The translations under genes and the position numbers were made by a program. This document shows positions 28,057 to 36,181 of a stretch of DNA of 64,000 nucleotides, piece after piece. Positions within the stretch are counted from its first letter, which is position 1, and every line of letters starts with the position of its first letter. Source of the stretch: Rhodococcus zopfii NBRC 100606 = JCM 9919 (GTDB lineage Bacteria; Actinomycetota; Actinomycetes; Mycobacteriales; Mycobacteriaceae); contig NZ_BCXI01000015.1 in NCBI RefSeq assembly GCF_001895025.1, positions 62,001-126,000 on the forward strand, given 5' to 3'. The notes below the pieces were generated by a model. The model saw only the letters and a list, made by a program, of their open reading frames with translations. It was not told the origin of the DNA and made no database searches.

Positions 28057-29490
28057 TCACGGGGTTGGACGCGCCGGCACCGCCCTCGGTTCCCCCGGCC
28101 GGGATCGGTTCGGCCGTTCGAGGGCGGCCAGGTCCCGTCGGCACGCCTCGATCCGGGCGTTGCGCTCCCCGAGGCGGCGGCGCAGTTCCTCGTCGAGCGC
28201 GGTGACACGGTCGTGCAGGGCCGCCACCCGGGCGGTGTGTCCAGCCGCGGCGGACGCGGCGGCGCGAGCCTCGGCGTCGACGATCCGGGCGAGCACCCAC
28301 GTGTCCAGGTCGGAGCGGATCTCGGTGAGTTCGTCGGTCACCCAGCGCCGCGCGCGGTCGCGTGCGGCGAGCCGTCGGCGGACCCGCACGAGCCACCACG
28401 CCGCTCCCAGCCCACCCGCGACGGTGATCGGCACCGTCGCCAGGTGCGCGGCGGGGACCGCTTCGAAGGGGAAGGCCAGCAGCCGGCCGAGCCCGGCCCC
28501 GGCGGACGCGCCGAGCACGACGGTGAGCCGGTCCTCGACCGTCTCGGTGACCGGCGCCATCGGTGCCGGGGTCCTCAGCGGCGCGGTGCCCGGCTCACCC
28601 GGCCGGGCGGACTCCTTCTCGCCCAGCCGGGCGGCGACGATCGCCGACACACGTTCGCTCAGGTTTCTCACCGCCCCGTCGAACGCCTCGTACGCGCGCA
28701 CCGGGTCGGCGTCCACGGCGTCGCGGACCGCGGTGGAGGTGGCCCGCACGCTCGCGGCGACCTCCTGCAGCAGTTCGAGCCGGGCACGCTGCAGGTCGCT
28801 GCGTGCGCGACCGCCGGGGTCGGCGGGCGCCGACGCCTGCTGCACGAGCCGTGCTCGTTCGGCGCGCACCGACGCGCCGTCGTCGGCACGCAACTCCTCG
28901 ATGGTCGCGGCGATCGTGCTGCGGGTCCGGGCGATCACCGCGGACCGCGCGACGGCCGCGGTGTGCGCGGCCACGGCGGCGGCGCGCAGCATCTCGTGCA
29001 GGTCGACGATGCCCGACTCGAGCCGCAGCACGTGACCGGCATCGCCGCCCATCTCGCGGGCGCGGACCGTGACGGTCGTGGCGACCGGCAGGATCGTCAC
29101 GTCGAGCAGACCGGCGTGCCGCTGCAGCAGCGCGAGATCGGTGTCGAGAACACGACGCCAGTCCGGGCAACGTTCGATGCCGGTGAGTGCACACACCACA
29201 CGCGCGGCGCCGGGGGCGGCTGCCCCGAGCACGGCCAGTTCGGTGCGGCCGACGAACGCGGATGCCTCGAGCACCATGAGCACGACCGCTGCGGACCCAT
29301 CCCGCACGTACTCGACGTTCCCTTCCCCGACCGTCCCGCCGAGTTCGACGAGTTCCGCGACAAGGTCGTTCTCGCCCGCGCCGGGAACCGCCGCGACCCG
29401 GACGCGCAGTGCGGGCTTGTCGCCGTGCAGGCGCGCCCAGCCGTCGGGATCCCAGCGGCGCAGGACGTCGTCGGCGGCCGGTTCGGTCAC
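28057..29490 (-). CDS. Uncharacterised protein with degenerate GTPase-like N-domain, helical region and membrane hairpin (Rv0210-like)
   Basis: The protein has 477 residues from GTG 29490, overlapping the upstream stop by four bases. The N-terminal part (about 25-145) has a P-loop-like strand-turn VAAVPGAGENDLVAELVELGG without the GK[ST], then strand VVCALTGIERCPDWRRVL like a G-domain switch/NKxD region. Residues 170-300 are long Arg/Ala/Glu helices. Two hydrophobic stretches at about 335-375 (LGRLLAFPFEAVPAAHLATVPITVAGGLGAAW region) form a hairpin, and a coiled-coil-like tail follows. This resembles bacterial dynamin-like proteins with a dead nucleotide site. That reading is inference; formally unknown. 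Confidence 0.6.
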   Translation of the reverse strand: MTEPAADDVLRRWDPDGWARLHGDKPALRVRVAAVPGAGENDLVAELVELGGTVGEGNVEYVRDGSAAVVLMVLEASAFVGRTELAVLGAAAPGAARVVCALTGIERCPDWRRVLDTDLALLQRHAGLLDVTILPVATTVTVRAREMGGDAGHVLRLESGIVDLHEMLRAAAVAAHTAAVARSAVIARTRSTIAATIEELRADDGASVRAERARLVQQASAPADPGGRARSDLQRARLELLQEVAASVRATSTAVRDAVDADPVRAYEAFDGAVRNLSERVSAIVAARLGEKESARPGEPGTAPLRTPAPMAPVTETVEDRLTVVLGASAGAGLGRLLAFPFEAVPAAHLATVPITVAGGLGAAWWLVRVRRRLAARDRARRWVTDELTEIRSDLDTWVLARIVDAEARAAASAAAGHTARVAALHDRVTALDEELRRRLGERNARIEACRRDLAALERPNRSRPGEPRAVPARPTP

Positions 29491-30083
29491 CGCGCGCCCT
29501 GCAGGGTCAGTGAATCGAGCGCGTTCTCGATCGCGTCCCGCGCCGGCGGATTCGCGGCGATCCCCGCGACCGTCCGGGCCAGCTCCTCGTCGCGGCGTCG
29601 CCGAGCGTGGTGCAGCCGGGCGGCCACCGCCGTCGCGAGGGCATCGGTATCGGAGAAGTGAAGGACCGGCACGCGCAGTTCCCCGGCGACCGCGGTGACC
29701 GCCGCGTCGGGATCGTCGAGCCGCTCGGTGCCGGTGAGCACCACGAGCATGCGTCCCGCCTCGACCCGGTTGATCACCGCCCGGTCCGCGGGGTGGATCG
29801 CGTGCGGCGGACACCGGACGGCGGTGACATGGACCACGACGTCGCCGTCGACGACAGGATCGGACCGGCCGGGCACGTCCATCTCGACGTGTTCGACCGC
29901 GTATTCCGCCGACGACTCCGCGACGGCGAGCCCGCCGCCGCCACCGCCGGCACGCCCGACGATCTGCACGGTCAGTGGACGGTCGCGGGCGCGCAGCGCC
30001 GCGTGCACGGCGCGACCGGCATCCGCGTCGAACTGTTCGACGCGATGGGCGAGCGCACACCACGCGTCGTCGGAATCCCCCAT
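29487..30083 (-). CDS. Uncharacterised protein with degenerate P-loop (Rv0209-like position)
   Basis: The protein has 198 residues. PLTVQIVGRAGGGGGGLAVA occupies the place of a Walker A loop but has glycine in place of GK[ST]. It is followed by a DGDVVVHVTA strand and RMLVVLTGTERLDDPDAAV, similar to the G-domain strand before the base-recognition loop. The downstream protein has the same layout, so the two look like paralogues acting together. Much shorter than I recall Rv0209 to be. No membrane segment. Function unknown. Confidence 0.58.
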   Translation of the reverse strand: MGDSDDAWCALAHRVEQFDADAGRAVHAALRARDRPLTVQIVGRAGGGGGGLAVAESSAEYAVEHVEMDVPGRSDPVVDGDVVVHVTAVRCPPHAIHPADRAVINRVEAGRMLVVLTGTERLDDPDAAVTAVAGELRVPVLHFSDTDALATAVAARLHHARRRRDEELARTVAGIAANPPARDAIENALDSLTLQGAR

Positions 30084-30216
30084 GCGAACATCCCCCGAAA
30101 TGTCCCCGGCAACGGTGGACGGATTATCGCAGACCCGGCGCCCGGCGGCAGCGGCCCTGAGAAAACCCTGTGGTCACATCAGTCCCTCCTGTCACGCACT
30201 CCCGAGATACGCGACA

Positions 30217-30972
30217 ATGGGTGCCGTGAACGAAGCCGATCAGCACACGACCGAGACGTCGGAACAGCGCCCGACCCGAGGAAACCGCCTCTACCCGCGG
30301 GTGACGAGTTTCCGTTCCCGCCGCGGCTCGCTGACCGACCCGCAGCAGGGAACCTGGGACCGACTGTGGCCCGAACTCGGCCGCGATGTCGGCGACGACC
30401 TGCTCGACATCGACGGCTGGTTCGGCCGCAACGCTCCCACGATCCTCGAGATCGGCTCCGGGACCGGGACCGCCGCGGTGTCGATGGCGCAGGCCGAGCC
30501 GCACGTCAACCTGATCGCGATCGAGGTCTACAAGCCGGGGATCGCCCAGACGTTGCAGCGCATCGAACGCACCTACGGCACCGAGCAGCCCGTCCACAAT
30601 CTGCGGGTCCTGCGCGGGGACGCCGTCGAGGTGCTCGAGCACATGGTGGCGCCGGAATCACTCACCGGGGTGCGGGTGTTCTTCCCCGACCCCTGGCCCA
30701 AGGCCCGCCACCACAAGCGCCGCCTGCTGCAGGCACCGACGTTCGCATTGATCGCGAGCCGCCTGAAGCCGGGGGGCGTGTTGCACGTGGCCACCGACCA
30801 CGCCGAATACGCCGTCGCGATCGAGGAGGCCGGCAACGCCGAGCCTCTGCTCACGGCCGTCGAGTGGGACTCGCCGATCAGCCACGAACGGCCCGTCACG
30901 AAGTTCGAGGGCAAGGCCCACCAGGTGGGCAGCGCCATCACCGAGTTGATCTGGGGGAAGATCGGAGCATGA
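30217..30972 (+). CDS. trmB: tRNA (guanine-N7-)-methyltransferase
   Basis: The protein has 251 residues. It methylates G46 of tRNA. Motifs: SAM site ILEIGSGTGTAAVSMA, acidic loop IAIEVYKPGI, the family signature FFPDPWPKARHHKRRLL and C-terminal ATDHAEYA. ATG 30217 and GTG 30226 are both possible, with no clear ribosome-binding site. The stop overlaps the next start (ATGA). First of three same-strand genes ending in mmpL3. Confidence 0.95.
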   Translation: MGAVNEADQHTTETSEQRPTRGNRLYPRVTSFRSRRGSLTDPQQGTWDRLWPELGRDVGDDLLDIDGWFGRNAPTILEIGSGTGTAAVSMAQAEPHVNLIAIEVYKPGIAQTLQRIERTYGTEQPVHNLRVLRGDAVEVLEHMVAPESLTGVRVFFPDPWPKARHHKRRLLQAPTFALIASRLKPGGVLHVATDHAEYAVAIEEAGNAEPLLTAVEWDSPISHERPVTKFEGKAHQVGSAITELIWGKIGA

Positions 30973-31661
30973 GCCTCGACGAAGATATGGCCGCCACGTT
31001 CGATTCGACGGCGGTGGGAGGCGGCAACCCGCACCGGCGCGTACTGCTCGTGTGGGATGCGCCGAACCTCGACATGGGGCTCGGAGCGATCCTCGGCGGC
31101 CGGCCCACCGCCGCATACCGGCCCCGGTTCGACGCGCTCGGCCGTTGGCTGCTCAGCCGCACCGCCGAACTGTCCCGCTCCACCTCGGCGACCCTCGAAC
31201 CCGAAGCGACGGTGTTCACGAACATCGCGCCGGGCAGCGCCGACGTCGTCCGGCCGTGGGTCGAGGCGCTGCGCAATGTCGGTTTCGCGGTGTTCGCCAA
31301 GCCCAAGATCGACGAGGACAGCGACGTCGACTCCGATATGCTGCGCCACATCGAGCTGCGGCACAGCGAGGGCCTCGCCGGTGTGATGGTGGCTTCCGCG
31401 GACGGGCAGGCGTTCCGGGAACCCCTCGAGGCGCTCGCCGGTGCCGGCGTCGCGGTGCAGGTGCTCGGGTTCCGCGAACACGCCAGCTGGGCGGTGACGT
31501 CCGAGATCCTCGACTTCGTCGATCTCGAGGACATCCCCGGCGTGTTCCGTGAGCCGCTGCCGCGTGTCAGCCTGGACATGCTCCCCGACGAGGGTGCCTG
31601 GCTGCAGCCGTTCCGACCGCTTTCCGCCTTGCTCGTCGGACGCAAGAGCGTCGCCGAATAG
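30969..31661 (+). CDS. NYN-domain protein (Rv0207c-like)
   Basis: The protein has 230 residues. The PIN-like NYN fold is suggested by VLLVWDAPNLDMGLGAILGG with its first acidic residue, DEDSDVDSDMLRHIEL in the middle and GVMVASADGQAFREPL with the third acidic residue. Such domains are often metal-dependent RNases, but activity is unproven. Translationally coupled to trmB (ATGA) and 10 bp ahead of mmpL3, the conserved mycobacterial order, suggesting a link between RNA processing and envelope export genes. Confidence 0.82.
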   Translation: MSLDEDMAATFDSTAVGGGNPHRRVLLVWDAPNLDMGLGAILGGRPTAAYRPRFDALGRWLLSRTAELSRSTSATLEPEATVFTNIAPGSADVVRPWVEALRNVGFAVFAKPKIDEDSDVDSDMLRHIELRHSEGLAGVMVASADGQAFREPLEALAGAGVAVQVLGFREHASWAVTSEILDFVDLEDIPGVFREPLPRVSLDMLPDEGAWLQPFRPLSALLVGRKSVAE

Positions 31662-31671
31662 GAGACTTCAC

Positions 31672-34600
31672 GTGTTCGACCGCTGGGGAGAGCTCGTCTT
31701 CCGCGCCCGTTTCACGGTGATCGCGGTGATGGTCGCCGCCTTGTTGGGGTTGGCCGGATACGGGCTCAGCCTGAACGATCATCTCAGCCAGAGCGGCTGG
31801 GATGATCCCGGCTCGCAGTCGTCGCAGGCCGCACGGCTCGCGGACAGCACATTCGGTCGCGACACCGCCGGCGACGTCCTGGTGCTGTACACGGCACCCG
31901 AGGGCAAGACCGTCGACGATCCCGAGCTCGCAGCGAAGGTCAAGAACAGCCTCAATACCCTGGTCGCGAACCACCCCGACGAGATTCTCAAGATCAACGG
32001 TGCCTACTGGCCCACGAACGGGGCACCCGCGCTTCCCGCACTCGCCGACGAATCACGTCAGCACGCGGTCGCGTCGATCGCGATCGCCGGGGACGACGAC
32101 ACCGCACTGACCAACAACTTCCGCGTCATCAAGGACGAGTTCGCCATCGACGGCGTCGAGGTGCAACTCGCCGGTCTGCAACCGATCGCCGGCGCCCTCA
32201 ACGACACGATGGCCAACGACATCAAACGCATGGAGATCCTCGCGATCCCCGCCGTCGGCATCCTGTTGTTCTTCGTCTTCGGCGGTGTCGTCGCCGCATC
32301 GCTGCCGCTCATCACGGGTGGCCTCACGATCATCGCCGCGAACGGTGTCGTGCGGTTCATCACCAACTTCGCCGAGGTCAACTCGTTCGTCGCTCCCGTC
32401 GTGTCACTCATCGGCCTGGGACTGGCGATCGACTACGGCCTGTTCATGGTGTCCCGGTTCCGCGAAGAACTCGCCGAGGGATACGAGACGGCCGCGGCGG
32501 TCCGGCGCACGGTCGTCACCGCAGGCCGCACCGTCGTGTTCTCCGCGACGATGGTCGTCACCAGCCTCGGCGGCCTGCTGCTGTTCCCGCAGGCATTCCT
32601 CAAGTCCGTCGCTTACGGCGCGATCGCCGCGGTCTCCCTCGCAGCGCTCACGTCGATCACGCTGCTCCCGGCGATCCTGAGCATCCTCGGCAAACGCATC
32701 GACAAATTCGGCCTCAAGCGATTCGGTCAGATCCAGTCGAACGAGCAGATCGAGAACAGCCTCATCGGCCGCCTCACCCGCTGGGTGATGCGCAATCCGC
32801 TCAAGGTCACCATCCCCACCGTCATCGGTCTGCTGCTGCTCATCATGCCGCTGACCGGTATCAAGTTCGGCGGCATCAACGAGACGTACCTTCCGCCGGA
32901 TCACCCCACGCGCGTCGCTCAGGAGAAGTTCGACGAACTGTTCCCCGGTCAGCGTGCCGAGCCCGTGCGCATCGTCATCCGCGGCGCGGAAGGCGGCGAC
33001 CTCAACCAGATCGTCAAGACGGCGAGCGCCGCACCCGGACTGGTGGAGAAGTTCGCCATCGAAGGCCCCGCCAAAGACGGCGTCCGCGTCATCAAGGCCG
33101 GCCTGGTCGACCGCAACGCATCGGCCGACACCATCGACTACCTGCATTCGGCGTCCTGGCCCGACGGCGTCGAGGTCCTCGTCGGCGGTACCCCCGCCAT
33201 CGAGCAGGACTCGATCGCCGCGCTGCTCGACACGCTGCCGTTGATGGTGACCGTGGTCGTGCTCCTGACCACCCTCCTGATGTTCCTCGCGTTCGGCTCC
33301 CTGGTGCTGCCCATCAAGGCAGCCCTGATGAGCGCGCTCGGCCTCGGCGCCACCCTCGGCATCCTCACGTGGATCTTCGTCGACGGACACGGCGCCGGAC
33401 CGCTGAACTTCACCGCAGGCCCGATCATGTCGCCGGTGCTCGTGCTGATCATCGCGATCATCTACGGCCTGTCCACCGACTACGAGGTGTTCCTGCTCTC
33501 CCGGATGGTCGAGGCCCGTTCCCAGGGCGCGAGCACCACCGAATCGATCCGTATCGGCACCGCCCACACCGGTCGCATCATCACGGCCGCCGCCCTGATC
33601 CTCATCGTCGTCACGGGCGCGTTCGGGTTCTCCGATCTCGTGATGATGAAGTACATCGCATTCGGCATGATCGCCGCGCTGATCCTCGACGCGACCGTCA
33701 TCCGCATGTTCCTCGTCCCCGCCACCATGAAGCTGCTCGGCGACGACTGCTGGTGGGCGCCGGCATGGATGAAACGCATCCAGGAGAAGATCGGCCTCGC
33801 CGAACCGATCCTCGCGGACGAGCTGATGCCTCAGGACGTGCCCGAACTCATCACCGTGGGCATGTTCGGCCCGGCGACCGTCGCGGCGACCGGTTCACAC
33901 CGCCTCCCGCCGATGGTCCCCGGCGTCGGCCCGTCGGACATGACGCAGCCGCTGCCCAAGATCGCAGCGCCCAGGTCCTCCGCCGAACAGCGCCGTGCAC
34001 GGGAGTTCCCGCCCGCGCCGCGACGGCCCTCGCCCTCGCGGGCCGGACGCGTACCCCTCCCCGCTCCGGATCGCCGCCTGCGGCCCGACCTCCAGACTCC
34101 GGGACAACCACCGGCCGCACCCAGCCAGCAGGCGGCACCGCCGCCGCGCGAACAAGCGGCACCGCCGCCGCGCACACAGGCGGCACCACCGCCGCGCACA
34201 CAGGCGGCACCACCGCCGCGCACACAGGCGGCACGACCGCCGCGCACCCCAGCGGCACCACCGCAGCGCGATCCGCGGGGCCACGACAGCACCGCGCTAC
34301 AGCGCAATCCGCAGGCACCGTCGGACCGGCCGATGCGTCCTGCTCCCCCGGCGCCTCCGCAGCCCCGTCAGGCAGCGCCGCTGCCCCAGCGGCCCATGGC
34401 AGATCAGCAACCGCCGGTGCCGCGTCCCGTGACGGATCCGCAGTCGCCGACCGCGGTGCCGCAGTTTCCGCCGACCACCGCGTCACCGCAGGCTGCCACG
34501 GCACTCCCGCAGGTGTCGGCCACGATTGTCCCGCCGCTACCGCGTCGTGATGTTCAGGGTTCGGCGCCCGCACAGGACCCCCAGTCTCCGACTGCGATTC

Positions 34601-34977
34601 CGCCGTTGCCGCGTCGCCAGCGCGGGACCGTGCCGCCGCCACTTCCGCATCCGTTCGTGCGGCCGCAGGTCCCGCAGCAGCCGCCCGCCGGCCCGGCCCC
34701 GGCGCCCCGCACGGAAGCGGCGCGGCCCCGCGACCCCCAGGCCATCGAGAACTGGCTGTCCCAGTTGCGGCGTACCGCACCCGGCGCCGACCAGCCTCGG
34801 CCCGCGCGCCCAGCTCAGGATCAGGTTCCGGCACCGCGGGAGCAGGATCCGCACCTCGGCCGGTACCGCGACCCGGATCCGGAGCGGTCCGGTCCGGTCA
34901 CGGGTCGGCACGGGGACGAGGACAACGCCGGCGGGATCAGCGTCAGTGAGTTGATCGCCCGCCAGCGCCGGCCGTAA
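31672..34977 (+). CDS. mmpL3: MmpL3-type RND transporter of trehalose monomycolate
   Basis: The protein has 1101 residues from GTG 31672 (TAGGAG 8 nt upstream). Twelve helices and two porter domains, with the two proton-relay Asp-Tyr pairs at Asp254-Tyr255 (GLAIDYGLFMVSRF) and Asp603-Tyr604 (GLSTDYEVFLLSRM). MmpL3 moves trehalose monomycolate across the inner membrane, is essential in mycobacteria and is a drug target. From about residue 740 the cytoplasmic tail is Pro/Gln/Ala-rich with QAAPPPRT repeats, longer than the tail of the 944-residue M. tuberculosis protein, and ends GGISVSELIARQRRP. Confidence 0.95.
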   Translation: MFDRWGELVFRARFTVIAVMVAALLGLAGYGLSLNDHLSQSGWDDPGSQSSQAARLADSTFGRDTAGDVLVLYTAPEGKTVDDPELAAKVKNSLNTLVANHPDEILKINGAYWPTNGAPALPALADESRQHAVASIAIAGDDDTALTNNFRVIKDEFAIDGVEVQLAGLQPIAGALNDTMANDIKRMEILAIPAVGILLFFVFGGVVAASLPLITGGLTIIAANGVVRFITNFAEVNSFVAPVVSLIGLGLAIDYGLFMVSRFREELAEGYETAAAVRRTVVTAGRTVVFSATMVVTSLGGLLLFPQAFLKSVAYGAIAAVSLAALTSITLLPAILSILGKRIDKFGLKRFGQIQSNEQIENSLIGRLTRWVMRNPLKVTIPTVIGLLLLIMPLTGIKFGGINETYLPPDHPTRVAQEKFDELFPGQRAEPVRIVIRGAEGGDLNQIVKTASAAPGLVEKFAIEGPAKDGVRVIKAGLVDRNASADTIDYLHSASWPDGVEVLVGGTPAIEQDSIAALLDTLPLMVTVVVLLTTLLMFLAFGSLVLPIKAALMSALGLGATLGILTWIFVDGHGAGPLNFTAGPIMSPVLVLIIAIIYGLSTDYEVFLLSRMVEARSQGASTTESIRIGTAHTGRIITAAALILIVVTGAFGFSDLVMMKYIAFGMIAALILDATVIRMFLVPATMKLLGDDCWWAPAWMKRIQEKIGLAEPILADELMPQDVPELITVGMFGPATVAATGSHRLPPMVPGVGPSDMTQPLPKIAAPRSSAEQRRAREFPPAPRRPSPSRAGRVPLPAPDRRLRPDLQTPGQPPAAPSQQAAPPPREQAAPPPRTQAAPPPRTQAAPPPRTQAARPPRTPAAPPQRDPRGHDSTALQRNPQAPSDRPMRPAPPAPPQPRQAAPLPQRPMADQQPPVPRPVTDPQSPTAVPQFPPTTASPQAATALPQVSATIVPPLPRRDVQGSAPAQDPQSPTAIPPLPRRQRGTVPPPLPHPFVRPQVPQQPPAGPAPAPRTEAARPRDPQAIENWLSQLRRTAPGADQPRPARPAQDQVPAPREQDPHLGRYRDPDPERSGPVTGRHGDEDNAGGISVSELIARQRRP
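34120..34265 (+). repeat. Tandem 24-bp repeats coding for QAAPPPRT in the MmpL3 tail
   Basis: Five or six 24-bp units with few changes, in frame, giving a proline/arginine-rich segment. Probably variable in copy number between strains. Confidence 0.85.
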
Positions 34978-34978
34978 A

Positions 34979-35611
34979 TCAGCGCAAGAACTCACGCAGT
35001 GCGGTGCCCAGGGGGTACCGCACTGTCAGTGAGCTGAAGTGCAGCTTGCCGGTCACCACGAGGTGCAGGGGCCCGAACGGCGCTCCGGACCGCACCTTCG
35101 AGTTCGTGCTCGACGCGACCGGGTCGATGCCGTTGATGTCCGCGGTCGCTTCCGCCGGCACGACGAGGGTGACGGATCCGAGGTAGTCGTTCACCTGGAT
35201 GTGCACAACCTGGGTGTGCATCACCGCTTCGGTGAAGTCGAGGACCACAGTCGACATCCGCGTGTCGATCTGCAGTGCCGGCGGAACCTCCCACCGTCCC
35301 TTGCGGGAGAGATTCGACATGCGGCCGCGGATCACCATCGTGCCGGCGGCAGGCGACGACGGCACGGGGGCCGGGGTTTGTGCCGGCGCGTTCTGCACCC
35401 GGGCCTGCTGGACGTATTCCGGGCGCAATTGGATGCCCGGAAGGTCGATGAGAACCTGGTTGACGTCGGCGCGGGTCTTGGCGGCCAGCACGGTGTCCAT
35501 GCGTTCGGTGAACTCGCCGAGCGAGAGCATGCCCTGACCGACGGCCTTTTGCAGCAGTTGTCCGACGTGTTCCCGTTCGGCGTCCGAAACGCGCAGATCC
35601 CTCGAGTCCAT
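34979..35611 (-). CDS. DUF1707 (SHOCT-like) protein with LiaF-like C-terminal domain
   Basis: The protein has 210 residues. It starts MDSRDLRVSDAEREHVGQLLQKAVGQGMLSLGEFTERMDTV, the DUF1707 signature. A Pro/Ala linker and a beta-rich C-terminal domain with SGAPFGPLHLVVTGKLHFSSLTVRYPLG follow, as in LiaF-type stress proteins. Start ATG 35611 is preferred over GTG 35620 because family members begin at this Met. Stop lies 1 bp from the mmpL3 stop (convergent). Likely envelope stress sensing; no direct evidence. Confidence 0.78.
   Translation of the reverse strand: MDSRDLRVSDAEREHVGQLLQKAVGQGMLSLGEFTERMDTVLAAKTRADVNQVLIDLPGIQLRPEYVQQARVQNAPAQTPAPVPSSPAAGTMVIRGRMSNLSRKGRWEVPPALQIDTRMSTVVLDFTEAVMHTQVVHIQVNDYLGSVTLVVPAEATADINGIDPVASSTNSKVRSGAPFGPLHLVVTGKLHFSSLTVRYPLGTALREFLR
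34997..35025 (+). terminator. Possible mmpL3 terminator inside the DUF1707 3' end
   Basis: 9-bp perfect arms 34997-35005 and 35017-35025 lie 20 nt past the mmpL3 stop, with no T-run. Weak. Confidence 0.3.
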
Positions 35612-35667
35612 GGCCACCACAGTAAGCGGCAGATCGTGCCTCGTCCCGGCGCCTCGGATCGGTCACC

Positions 35668-35694
35668 TGTCGATCGGCGGCGGACCCGATCGTC
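35668..35694 (+). promoter_or_regulatory. Candidate ECF promoter for the DGPF-sigma operon
   Basis: TGTCGA (35668-35673), a 17-bp spacer and CGTC (35691-35694) resemble an ECF promoter, and TGTCGA is the -35 element I recall for autoregulated ECF42 operons. It lies 110 bp before the DGPF gene. Confidence 0.42.
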
Positions 35695-35803
35695 ATCACT
35701 GCGGCGGGCCGAACTCGGTACCACCGAATTTCACCGAGCCGCGGTATGCGGACGGACGACTCGGCAGGATCGAGTCGGAGCAACGAGGGAAAGGACAGGT
35801 CCC

Positions 35804-36181
35804 GTGCGATACACGATTCTGATGCACTACCCGGAGGAGACCGGCGCGTCGATCGGCGAGGAGACGATCGCGGCCGGCCGGAAGGCGTTCGCCGCCTACG
35901 CGGCGGCGCTGGAGCAGGCCGGCGTGCTGATCGGCGCGGAGGTTCTCGCCCCGTCCGATCTGACGACCACGCTGACGATGGCCGACGGCGAACTCCGCGT
36001 CCAGGACGGGCCGTTCGCCGACACGAAGGAGCAGTTGGGCGGAACCGTCGTCGTCGACGTGCCGGACCTCGATGCGGCGATCGAGTGGGCGCGGCAGGCC
36101 CCGCCGATCCAGTGGGGTGCGGTCGAGGTCCGGCCGGGCGCGACGTACACGGTCGACGGTGTCTGGACCCCGAACACATGA
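35804..36181 (+). CDS. YCII/DGPF-domain protein
   Basis: The protein has 125 residues, small ferredoxin-like fold. It contains VQDGPFADTKEQLGG with the defining DGPF motif and begins RYTILMHYPEET. The family is nearly always next to ECF42 sigma factors and may be a regulatory partner or target; no enzyme activity is proven. GTG 35804 is chosen with GGGAAAGGA upstream. The stop overlaps the sigma start (ATGA). Confidence 0.88.
   Translation: MRYTILMHYPEETGASIGEETIAAGRKAFAAYAAALEQAGVLIGAEVLAPSDLTTTLTMADGELRVQDGPFADTKEQLGGTVVVDVPDLDAAIEWARQAPPIQWGAVEVRPGATYTVDGVWTPNT

Noticed and set aside
34120-34265. Regular 24-bp repeats considered as a CRISPR array
   Set aside because: Units are contiguous without spacers, in frame in mmpL3, and code a proline-rich repeat.
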